This document shows positions 7,385 to 13,658 of a stretch of 37,978 nucleotides of DNA, one piece after another; position 1 is the stretch's first letter, and the number at the start of each line of letters is the position of its first letter. This DNA comes from Acidobacteriota bacterium (GTDB taxonomy: Bacteria > Acidobacteriota > Polarisedimenticolia > J045): NCBI GenBank assembly GCA_017994815.1, contig JAGOJY010000039.1, positions 1-37,978 on the forward strand. The letters are read 5' to 3'. Both the position numbers and the translations under genes were made by a program. The notes under the pieces were generated by a model. That model ran no database searches. It was not told where the DNA came from and worked only from the letters and a program-made list of their open reading frames with translations.

Positions 7385-9178
7385 TCACCCGAGCCTCCAT
7401 GCGAGCCGCACGTCGAAGATCCTCCTGCGTGATCGACGCCTCGGACCCGCGAACCAGGGCCATCCGGCGGCGTTGAGGACGGCGTTCTTGATCTCCCCAC
7501 CGGAGAGATCAACCGCCGCCACTTCGTCTAGGTCGACGTCGCCAGCGAGCGGAAGCGCCGCGGGGATCAGCTTCCGCCAGAGGCGCCGTCGCGCCGGGCG
7601 GTCGGGGCGCGGGAACTCGACTTTCACCGCGATCCGGCGCGCCAAGGCCTTGTCGAGCGCGCTGGTCCGATTCGTGGCGAGGACACAGACGCCGTCGAAC
7701 CGCTCGACTTCCTGCAGCAGGACGTTGACGTCACGCACCTCCCACGCGTAGCGGGCCGTCTCGCGGTCGTGGAACATCGCATCCGCCTCGTCCCAGAAGA
7801 GCACCGCCTTGTTCCGCCGCGCCTCCTGGAACGCGCGGACGATGTTCTTCTCGGTCTGCCCGACGAGGGCCTGTTGGATGCGCGAGTAATCGGCGACGAG
7901 CAGCGGCGCACCGAGTTCGCCGGCGAGCGCCTCCGCGGCCGCGGTCTTCCCCGTCCCCGGCGGCCCCGAGAAGAGCAGCGTGACGCCGCGGCCGTACGCG
8001 ATCGTCCGCCCGAGGCCCCAGCGGTCGAGCAGGACCTCAGCGTGTGCAGCCTGGGCGACGGCAAGGTCGAGGGCAACGCCGGTTTCGGCGGAGAGGACGA
8101 GATCGGCGAGCCGCAGGCGCGGCTGGATCAGCCGGCTCTCCGCGATCGCCACGCGACGGCGTTCGAGCCCCAACCGCTCGAACGCGCGCGGCCCCAGTCC
8201 GAAGCTGACACGCTCCAGCTCCTGCAGGTCGTCGGTGACGAGGTCCTCCGGCCCACCGCACGGCTCGACGAGCCCGAGCCGCCGCAGGGACGATGTCGAG
8301 CGCAGGTACCGGACCTCGCTTCGCCACTGTTCGGGCTCCCTCGCGGCCGCGAGCGCGAGCCAGCGGCCCGTACCGAGGTCATCGTCACGCATCGCCTCGC
8401 CGGACTCGCGGGCGAGCAGGGCGATGAACATCTCCCACGCGGGGGTGGCGCGAATTTCCGCCTGGAGGCGCGCGAGCTCCCAGCCGGGGTTCCGGCGGAG
8501 CGCTTCATCAAGTGCGCCAAGCATCCGGCGGCAGCGGTGTGCGGCAGCGCGGAAGCGGGTCGGATGGCCCCAGCCGCGCAGCACGTCGTTCGCCGCGTCG
8601 GCCTTCTTCGCGAGCGCAACACCGAGACTGCCGATCCGGCTTGTCACTTGGCTCTCGCGATGCATCGCGAAAGGAGACGCCTCTCCCTCACCCTCGAGGG
8701 CAACCTCGGCGAGGTTCGGGTCGATGGTCGTCCGTTCCTCATCAAATGTCGCCTTGTCCTCGTCGCGATAGACGCACTTTGCCAGCCGGCCCTTCTCGCG
8801 GAGCGAGGCATGGCAGCGTAGGACCTGCCCGGGCGTCAACCCCATGTAGCGCCATAGACCGGGCAGTCCCTTCACGTCGATCAGATCGAAGTGCCAGAGC
8901 AGCAGCCCGCACACCACTTCACGCTCGAGCGCATCAAGGCGGAGACGATCGAACCATCGGCAGAGCGCGATCCGACCGGTCCCGGACCGGACACCGGCAT
9001 GCCAGGCCCGTGCCGACGCGCGGGCCGGCGCGCTGGACCGGCCCTGGTTCTTGCGGAGTTCGAAGAGACGAAGCGCCGCCTCGAGCACCTCGCGACCCGA
9101 GGTGAACTCGGCCTCTCGCTCCGTCCGAGCGGGAAGGTGCGGGGATCGGCCCGGATGCAGGAGATCGGAGCGGCCCAT
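7385..9178 (-). CDS. AAA+ ATPase with N-terminal helical/winged-helix region, C-terminus frameshifted
   Basis: Starting at ATG 9178 the protein has about 350 residues of helical, winged-helix-like sequence and then a complete AAA+ module: Walker A SGPPGTGKTAAAEAL (about residue 403), Walker B AVLFWDEADAMF (about 459), sensor 1 VLATNRTSALD, arginine finger ALARRIAVKVEFPRPD and sensor 2 DLSGGEIKNAVLNAA. After NAA the frame becomes Arg/Trp-rich and stops at 7385. The neighbouring frame reads MALVRGSEASITQEDL then RRAARMEARVN, the normal AAA+ C-terminal helix, to a stop at 7347. So one base seems missing near 7470. The frame open upstream of 9178 crosses the tRNA-Leu and is not coding. Partner is unknown; likely an energy module of the WYL-controlled set. 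Confidence 0.8.
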   Translation of the reverse strand: MGRSDLLHPGRSPHLPARTEREAEFTSGREVLEAALRLFELRKNQGRSSAPARASARAWHAGVRSGTGRIALCRWFDRLRLDALEREVVCGLLLWHFDLIDVKGLPGLWRYMGLTPGQVLRCHASLREKGRLAKCVYRDEDKATFDEERTTIDPNLAEVALEGEGEASPFAMHRESQVTSRIGSLGVALAKKADAANDVLRGWGHPTRFRAAAHRCRRMLGALDEALRRNPGWELARLQAEIRATPAWEMFIALLARESGEAMRDDDLGTGRWLALAAAREPEQWRSEVRYLRSTSSLRRLGLVEPCGGPEDLVTDDLQELERVSFGLGPRAFERLGLERRRVAIAESRLIQPRLRLADLVLSAETGVALDLAVAQAAHAEVLLDRWGLGRTIAYGRGVTLLFSGPPGTGKTAAAEALAGELGAPLLVADYSRIQQALVGQTEKNIVRAFQEARRNKAVLFWDEADAMFHDRETARYAWEVRDVNVLLQEVERFDGVCVLATNRTSALDKALARRIAVKVEFPRPDRPARRRLWRKLIPAALPLAGDVDLDEVAAVDLSGGEIKNAVLNAAGWPWFAGPRRRSRRRIFDVRLAWRLG

Positions 9179-9180
9179 CG

Positions 9181-9219
9181 CGGCACAGGATGAAGCGAAG
9201 TGCGGCACGAGATGTGCCG
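9181..9219. promoter_or_regulatory. Predicted WYL operator, site 3, with half-site (AAA+ gene)
   Basis: CGGCACGAGATGTGCCG at 9203-9219, with 6-bp perfect arms and a 5-nt spacer, 25 bp upstream of ATG 9178. A half-site CGGCACA at 9181-9187 lies 22 bp away beside the start codon, mirroring the WYL gene's own promoter. Confidence 0.7.
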
Positions 9220-9274
9220 GCAGCGGCCGCCGCCGCTCCGGCGTTGTGCACGACTTCTGTCCTTGCGCGGTTTG

Positions 9275-9358
9275 TGCCGGGACCGGGGATCGAACCCGGA
9301 CGCCCTTCCGGGCAGGGGATTTTAAGTCCCCAGCGTCTGCCAGTTCCGCCATCCCGGC
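9275..9358 (-). tRNA. tRNA-Leu (anticodon UAA)
   Basis: Class II tRNA of 84 nt. The acceptor GCCGGGA pairs with TCCCGGC, the discriminator is A, the anticodon loop is CTTAAAA on a GGGGA/TCCCC stem, the T-arm has GGTTCGATCC, and there is a long variable arm (CCCGGAAGGG). CCA is not encoded. Its 3' end faces the accessory island, the usual side for tRNA-targeted integration. No second copy of the 3' end was found inside the window. Confidence 0.95.
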
Positions 9359-9440
9359 GCGGTGCGACCCGATTCTACGCACGCCGGGCGGCACCGGGGA
9401 CCGCGGCGTTCGGGCGGCCGCTTCGCGGCTCGGGGTCGGA

Positions 9441-9446
9441 TACAAT
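9441..9446 (+). promoter_or_regulatory. -10 element TACAAT, probably leaderless start
   Basis: TACAAT within GGATACAATC lies 7 bases before GTG 9454, too close for a normal leader, so the mRNA probably begins at or near the start codon. The same ten bases recur at 12719 and 31768. No clear -35 is visible. Confidence 0.5.
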
Positions 9447-9453
9447 CAATGGC

Positions 9454-9684
9454 GTGAGTTCTCCCGAACGCGGAAGCCCCCGCCCCGGTTGGACCGCCGG
9501 GCGCGTCGAGCGCGGCGCGGCAGCCCTCGATGCCGAGCTGGAGTTCTGGCTGGCGGTGCCGCCGTCGGTCCGGCTGGCCGCCGCGTGGCAGGCCGTCGAG
9601 GAATGGTGGGCCATGGAGGGAATCGATGGACCTCCACCCCGACTTGACCGATCTCTTGGCGGCGTTCGCCGCCGCGGGCGCTGA
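9454..9684 (+). CDS. Small partner of the nucleotidyltransferase (76 aa)
   Basis: GTG 9454 sits just behind the TACAAT box. The product includes ELEFWLAVPPSVRLAAAWQA and ends in an RLDRSLGGVRRR motif. Short proteins with a helical P..RLAA..E pattern often precede nucleotidyltransferase genes in toxin-antitoxin-like pairs. It overlaps the following nucleotidyltransferase start by 59 bases, which is long but not unusual for such pairs. Which partner is toxin and which antitoxin is not evident; this small, charged, helical protein would be the antitoxin by analogy. Not recognised as a named family. Confidence 0.55.
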   Translation: MSSPERGSPRPGWTAGRVERGAAALDAELEFWLAVPPSVRLAAAWQAVEEWWAMEGIDGPPPRLDRSLGGVRRRGR

Positions 9685-10087
9685 GTACCTGGTCGTCGGC
9701 GGTTACGCGGTCGCGGCGCACGGACGGCCCCGGTTCACCAAAGATCTCGACGTGTGGATCGGCGAGGACCCCGCGAACCTGGAGCGTGTCGCCACCGCGC
9801 TCGTCCAGTTCGGCGCTCCGGCCAGCGCCGTGGAGGAACTCCGCCGCTCGGGTCCCGAGGACATCGTCTGGCTGGGCGCGGCGCCGGTCCGGGTCGAGAT
9901 CGTCCGCAGGTTGCCCGGGGTGCAGTTCGCGTCGGCCCAAACACGGCGGATGTCGGTCGCCTGGGGCGGGGTGACCGCCCACGTGATCGGGTTCGACGAC
10001 CTGATCGCGTCCAAGACGGCGAGCGGCCGCGGGAGGGACCTGGCGGACGTCCGCGCGCTGCGGCGACGCCGCGCGCCGCGGCCCTGA
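9626..10087 (+). CDS. Nucleotidyltransferase, AbiEii/DUF6036-like (153 aa)
   Basis: ATG 9626 has GGAGGG five bases upstream. Residues 15-45 read AEYLVVGGYAVAAHG and RFTKDLDVWI: the GG...AxxxHG turn and the D-x-D metal site of pol-beta-type nucleotidyltransferases. The central HVIGFDDLIASKTASGRGRD, with a Lys six residues after the Asp pair, is typical of the AbiEii/DUF6036 group, whose toxins transfer nucleotides to tRNA or proteins. At 153 residues it is shorter than AbiEii and closer to stand-alone DUF6036-like proteins. It belongs with the 76-aa upstream gene. The toxin role is from family knowledge, not shown here. Confidence 0.75.
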   Translation: MDLHPDLTDLLAAFAAAGAEYLVVGGYAVAAHGRPRFTKDLDVWIGEDPANLERVATALVQFGAPASAVEELRRSGPEDIVWLGAAPVRVEIVRRLPGVQFASAQTRRMSVAWGGVTAHVIGFDDLIASKTASGRGRDLADVRALRRRRAPRP

Positions 10088-10153
10088 GCGCCTCCCGGTC
10101 CGGCGCGGCGGAGATGCGCGCCGGCGCGCGCCGTTGACTCCCGCGCGCGCGGC

Positions 10154-10645
10154 ATGCAACGTGGAGCCGTGCGCGCCGCGCGACATCCGAGGCGTGGGAT
10201 CCTGGAACTGCTCCAGATCGAGGACGACACCCAGCTCGTGCGCGCGCTGGTCCGCCACGCGCAATGCCGGATGGGCTGGCGGCGCCTCACGCGCGCCGAG
10301 CAGGTCCTGCACGACGTCGCCTGGCTGGCCTACGCCGTCGACGAGGGCGGTTTCTTCCGCTACTTCTGGATGGACCGCGCGGCGCGGCTCGCCTCGGCGA
10401 TGCGTGGGCTGCAGGCGATCGGCGCCGAGAGCACGCTGCGCGTGGTCGCCGCGGCCGCCGCGGCCTGCCCGGGCGGCCGGCCGCCGCGCAACTGGCGCGA
10501 GCGGCGCCACGGGATGAAGGTGCTGCGCCGCCCGTCCCCGCACTTCGATTCGTTCGACGAAGCGTTCTGGAACCGCACCGACGATCTGGTCGCGCTGCTG
10601 GCGCGCTACGCGCGCGAGCACCGGGCCGAGTTCCGCGACATCTGA
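10154..10645 (+). CDS. DUF4375 (DMP19-like) domain protein (163 aa)
   Basis: The middle part (RAEQVLHDVAWLAYAVDEGG, then FFRYFW, ALQAIGA-type LQAIGAEST) matches DUF4375, first described in the DNA-mimic protein DMP19: an initial helix, a conserved E.GGF..YF core and an acidic helix with aromatic residues. DMP19 blocks DNA-binding proteins through its acidic surface, but most DUF4375 proteins have no assigned role. ATG 10154 lies 66 bp after the nucleotidyltransferase, on the same strand. It ends 21 bp before the convergent recombinase gene. Placement among accessory genes is consistent with a phage- or toxin-related function. Confidence 0.7.
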   Translation: MQRGAVRAARHPRRGILELLQIEDDTQLVRALVRHAQCRMGWRRLTRAEQVLHDVAWLAYAVDEGGFFRYFWMDRAARLASAMRGLQAIGAESTLRVVAAAAAACPGGRPPRNWRERRHGMKVLRRPSPHFDSFDEAFWNRTDDLVALLARYAREHRAEFRDI

Positions 10646-10666
10646 CATGGCGCGCCGGTGCCGCCC

Positions 10667-11575
10667 TCAGCGGCGCTCCGCCGGGCGCCGCCGCAGCGCG
10701 GCACGGGCGCGCGCGGTCGGCTCCCCCGCAGCGTGCGTGTAGCGCAGGGTGGTGGCGAGGTTGCGGTGGCCGGCCCAGGCCATGACGTTGACCGCGGGCT
10801 CGCCGGCCTGCAGCAGGTCGGTGATCCAGCCGTGGCGCAGGCGGTGCGGCTGCGGCGCGGTGCCGAGCGCGGCGCGCCAGGCGCGGGCGATGCGGCGGCG
10901 GACACTGTCGCCGTCGCGCAGGCCGCGGACCAGCGGCTCGCCCTGGCGCGGGTCGAGCGCGGCCAGGGCCTCGTGCAACTCGCGGGTCAGGATCGGGACG
11001 TCGCGGGCGCAGCGGGCCTTCGGCCGCTCGCGGCGCGAGCGCGCCGGCACGCGGATCCAGCCGCAGCCACGCCGCCCGGCGGCAAGCGTGACGTTCTCGC
11101 CGCGGATCAGGCACGGCTCGGCCCGGCGCAGGCCGGCGTCGGCGAACAGTCGCACCAGTGCCCGCACGGCCGGGTCGGGATCGGCGTCGCTCGCGGCGAG
11201 CAGCCGCGCGGTGTCCTCGCGCGAGAGGCGGTCGCGCTCGGAGGTCGGCGGCTCGTCGAGGTGCGGCACCACGCACGGTAGGCGGCGCACCCGGCGTTCG
11301 CGCAGCGCGTGGCGCATCAGCCCGCGCAGCACGACCAGCCGGCGGTTGATCGTCGCGTCGGCCAGGCCGGCCGCGCGGCAGTCGGCGACCCAGCGCTCGA
11401 CGGCGGCCCCGGTGGTCGCGGCGATCGCGCGCGGGCCCCAGTCGGCCAGCAGGCGCCGCCCGTGGCGGCGGTAGCTGCCCGTGGTGCCGGGGGCGATCGG
11501 CCGCCGCGCGCGCGCCGCGCACCAGGCGAGCCAGGACTCGAAGACGTCGGCGTAGGTCACGCGGCGCGGCGGCAT
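10667..11575 (-). CDS. Tyrosine recombinase, XerC/D-type, apparently complete (302 aa)
   Basis: Residues 1-100 form a core-binding SAM-like domain. The catalytic domain has Arg in DAGLRRAEP (about 150), the HRLRH box (His244, Arg247), the WAGH box (His270) and the nucleophile Tyr279 in TTLRYTH, so the full R-K-HxxR-H-Y set appears present. The enzyme would cut and rejoin DNA at an attachment site. It is clearly related to the broken recombinase at 2566-3499. No excisionase-like gene is adjacent. It may have mobilised the 9.4-12.7 kb gene cluster or a larger element based on the tRNA-Leu 1.3 kb away; which is not shown. ATG 11575 was chosen because upstream sequence is Arg/Ala noise. Confidence 0.85.
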   Translation of the reverse strand: MPPRRVTYADVFESWLAWCAARARRPIAPGTTGSYRRHGRRLLADWGPRAIAATTGAAVERWVADCRAAGLADATINRRLVVLRGLMRHALRERRVRRLPCVVPHLDEPPTSERDRLSREDTARLLAASDADPDPAVRALVRLFADAGLRRAEPCLIRGENVTLAAGRRGCGWIRVPARSRRERPKARCARDVPILTRELHEALAALDPRQGEPLVRGLRDGDSVRRRIARAWRAALGTAPQPHRLRHGWITDLLQAGEPAVNVMAWAGHRNLATTLRYTHAAGEPTARARAALRRRPAERR

Positions 11576-11677
11576 CGCCGCGGATGATGCCCGCGCGGCG
11601 GGGCGCCGTGGCCGCCCGCCGCGGGGCCGGCGTTGCGATCGCGGGACGCCCGGCCGCGCCGCCCGCGGCGGCGCGCG

Positions 11678-12091
11678 TCACTCCCGCGGAACCGCCGCGC
11701 GCACCTTGTGCACGGTCCAGCGCGCGCCCTCGCGCGCGCGGTCCGCGTCGGCCTCACCGTAGAAGCTCGAGGGCGTGAGATCGTCTGCACCGTAGAACGC
11801 GAGCTCGCGATCGCGGCGCAGATCGCGCGAGATGGCGGCCAGGCGCTCGACGTCGCCGCGGACGGGCGCGGGAAGCTGCGCCCGCTCGGCGATCAGTACG
11901 TCCGAGACGTCGGGGATCCGCGGCGCGTCGATGCCGGCCGCCCGCAGCAGGCCCTTCAGCGCCAGTTCGACGACCTCCTGCGCCTCGCGCACGACGTCGG
12001 CCCAGCTCCGAGCGTCGTAGAGCGCGTCCAGCGCGCGCAGGCGCGCTTCGGAGCGGCGGATGTGGTCCTGGGCCAGGTCGGGATTGCGCAT
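11678..12091 (-). CDS. HEPN-domain protein (137 aa)
   Basis: An all-helical protein with DLAQDHIRRSEARLRALDAL at the start, AQEVVELALKGLLRAAGI in the middle and AISRDLRRDRELAFYGADD near the C-terminus, the pattern of HEPN proteins that pair with minimal nucleotidyltransferases. In HEPN-MNT modules the HEPN protein is an RNase toxin and the MNT neutralises it, often by adenylylating a HEPN Tyr; FYG here contains such a tyrosine. A canonical Rx4-6H catalytic motif is not obvious (RxxRxxxAFYG), so activity is uncertain. Its ATG overlaps the upstream TGA by one base (TGATG), so the pair is translationally coupled. Confidence 0.75.
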   Translation of the reverse strand: MRNPDLAQDHIRRSEARLRALDALYDARSWADVVREAQEVVELALKGLLRAAGIDAPRIPDVSDVLIAERAQLPAPVRGDVERLAAISRDLRRDRELAFYGADDLTPSSFYGEADADRAREGARWTVHKVRAAVPRE

Positions 12092-12651
12092 CAGGTCGCC
12101 TCCACCCAGTACGGCTGGCCGTGGGACATCCGCCGCACGAGCTGCCCGGCGGCGATCCGGCGACGGATCGCCGTCAGGGCGCGCGAGATCGCCAGGTCAC
12201 GCTCGAACAAAATGACGCCCTCGAGCGCAACCTCGGCCCACAGCGCCGTCGGCGCACCTCCCGGTGGCGGGATGTGCGCGAAGTGGATGTCCGCCGGGCG
12301 GCCCTCGATCGCGAGCCCCACGCCGTCCCACTCCCTGTACGAGGCCCGCGTGAGCGGAACCTCGGGGCCGACGACGACGAGCACGTCCACGTCCGAGCCG
12401 CTGCTCGCCTCGCCGCGGGCGAACGAGCCGTGGACAATCACGCCGCGCAGCGCCGGCCCGAACACCGCGAGCGCGCGCGCGACGATGTCGCCCGCGCCCC
12501 GCAGCCCGTCCGCCGCGACCCCGGGTGCGGCGAGTTTCCGGGCGCAGTAGTCGTTCAGCGACACTCCGGCGACGGCCGCCGCGCTGCGCAGCGCGGCATG
12601 CAGGCCGGGCGTGAGGCGCAGGACGAAGCGGCCCGAGGGTGTGCGACGCAT
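12091..12651 (-). CDS. RHH/HicB-like domain fused to MNT nucleotidyltransferase (186 aa)
   Basis: Residues 1-45 (SGRFVLRLTPGLHAALRSAA then GVSLNDYCARKLA) form an Arc/HicB-type ribbon-helix-helix DNA-binding unit. Residues 65-175 are a minimal nucleotidyltransferase: VIVHGSFARGEASSGSDVDV gives GS...D-x-D, and RPADIHFAHI supplies the third acidic residue. Fusing a DNA-binding domain to the antitoxin enzyme would let the HEPN-MNT pair repress itself. The ATG at 12651 has AAGGAG seven bases upstream, inside the inverted repeat GTATCA...TGATAC. The usual MNT is stand-alone, so the fusion is less common. Coupled to the HEPN gene. Confidence 0.8.
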   Translation of the reverse strand: MRRTPSGRFVLRLTPGLHAALRSAAAVAGVSLNDYCARKLAAPGVAADGLRGAGDIVARALAVFGPALRGVIVHGSFARGEASSGSDVDVLVVVGPEVPLTRASYREWDGVGLAIEGRPADIHFAHIPPPGGAPTALWAEVALEGVILFERDLAISRALTAIRRRIAAGQLVRRMSHGQPYWVEAT

Positions 12652-12652
12652 G

Positions 12653-12678
12653 GTATCACTCCTTGTCAACGATGATAC
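12653..12678. promoter_or_regulatory. Inverted repeat over the ribosome site of the RHH-MNT gene
   Basis: GTATCA (12653-12658) and TGATAC (12673-12678) are perfect 6-bp arms separated by 14 nt, covering the AAGGAG of the minus-strand gene. It is a likely binding site for the encoded ribbon-helix-helix domain. A TAGTAT -10-like box overlaps the outer arm. Confidence 0.5.
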
Positions 12679-12721
12679 TAGACCCGGTAAGTGAATGACA
12701 CCAGCCGCCTTGCCGCTCGGA

Positions 12722-12727
12722 TACAAT
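12722..12727 (+). promoter_or_regulatory. -10 element TACAAT for the CheR/kinase operon
   Basis: TACAAT in the GGATACAATC context, 24 bases before ATG 12751. No convincing -35. It lies between the divergent RHH-MNT promoter and the CheR gene. Confidence 0.5.
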
Positions 12728-12750
12728 CCGGGTACCCACGGGGACGGTCG

Positions 12751-13656
12751 ATGCGGGGCACGGGCCAGAAGGCGCGACTGCGGCACGTCCGGTTCGCGGG
12801 GCGGACCTCGTCCCCCGGACGCGGCGCCGCCGCGCGCGCGCCGCGCGCGGCCTGCCCCGCCCCGGCGCCCGCGCCAGGCGAGGGGCCGCCGGACCGCTTC
12901 GCGGCCGCGGTCCTCGCGGCGGCCGGGTTGTCCGCCGAGCGCTACCGCCCGGGGCCGCTCGCGCGCCGCGTCCCGGCCTGCCTGCGCGCGCTGCACGCCG
13001 CGCACCCGGCGGAGGCGCGGCGCGCGCTGCAGCGCCGCCCGGAGCTGCTCGACGGCGCGCTGGACGCCTTGCTGATCGGCGTGACGGAGTTCCGCCGCGA
13101 CCCCGACGTCTTCGACGCGCTCGAACAGTCGGTCCTGCCGGAACTGCTCGCGCGCCGCGAGCACCCGCGCGTCTGGAGCGTCGGCTGCGCCGACGGCTCG
13201 GAGCTGGCGACGATCGCGATCCTGCTCGCCGAGCGCGGCGCGCTCGGGCGGGCGGCGCTGCGCGGCAGCGACTGCCGCCGGCGCGCGATCGAGCGCGCCC
13301 GGCGCGGCGAGTACGCGGGAGCGGCGCTGCGGCACCTCGCGCCGGCGCTGCGCGCGCGCTACTTCCGCCCGCGCGGCGCCTCTTGGCGCCTCGCGCTGCC
13401 GGCACCGTGCGACGTCGCGTGGGAGGTGTACGACTCCCTGGCCGCGCGCCCGGACCGGGCGCGGGAGGGCTGGGACCTGGTGCTGTGCCGCAACCTGGCG
13501 ATCTACCTCGAGCGGCGCGCGGCGGACGCGCTGTGGTCGGACCTCTACGCGCGCCTCGCACCGGGCGGCTGGCTCGTCGTGGGCAAGGCCGAGCGGCCGA
13601 ACGCGCCGGGGCTGGCCCGGCAGCAGCCCTGCATCTACCGCCGGGCGGAGGCCTGA
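12751..13656 (+). CDS. CheR-type SAM-dependent protein methyltransferase (301 aa)
   Basis: After a basic, Ala/Pro-rich N-terminal tail of about 50 residues comes a CheR N-terminal helical domain (FAAAVLAAAGLSAERYRPGP, VTEFRRDPDVFDAL), then the Rossmann methyltransferase: VWSVGCADGSELATIAILL (SAM-binding glycine motif; the canonical CASGEEPYS is here SVGCADGSE), DLVLCRNLAIYLE (the conserved CRNVLIYF-type motif) and LAPGGWLVVGKAE. CheR methylates glutamates of chemoreceptors. No chemoreceptor or CheB is in the window, and the gene is followed two bases later by a histidine kinase, so it may belong to a CheR/kinase signalling unit rather than flagellar chemotaxis. Start set at ATG 12751, the first after the promoter. 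Confidence 0.8.
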   Translation: MRGTGQKARLRHVRFAGRTSSPGRGAAARAPRAACPAPAPAPGEGPPDRFAAAVLAAAGLSAERYRPGPLARRVPACLRALHAAHPAEARRALQRRPELLDGALDALLIGVTEFRRDPDVFDALEQSVLPELLARREHPRVWSVGCADGSELATIAILLAERGALGRAALRGSDCRRRAIERARRGEYAGAALRHLAPALRARYFRPRGASWRLALPAPCDVAWEVYDSLAARPDRAREGWDLVLCRNLAIYLERRAADALWSDLYARLAPGGWLVVGKAERPNAPGLARQQPCIYRRAEA

Positions 13657-13658
13657 CG

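Noticed and set aside
7347..7480. Programmed ribosomal frameshifting in the AAA+ gene
   Set aside because: No slippery heptamer or downstream structure is apparent, and similar one-base shifts occur in unrelated neighbouring genes, so error or decay is more likely.
9179..9445. N-terminal extension of the AAA+ protein to 9445
   Set aside because: That frame crosses the tRNA-Leu gene and the operator and has no ribosome site; ATG 9178 is used.
9446..10648. Long minus-strand open frame of about 400 codons
   Set aside because: Arg/Pro/Ala-rich mirror of the plus-strand nucleotidyltransferase and DUF4375 genes in high-GC DNA; no domain.
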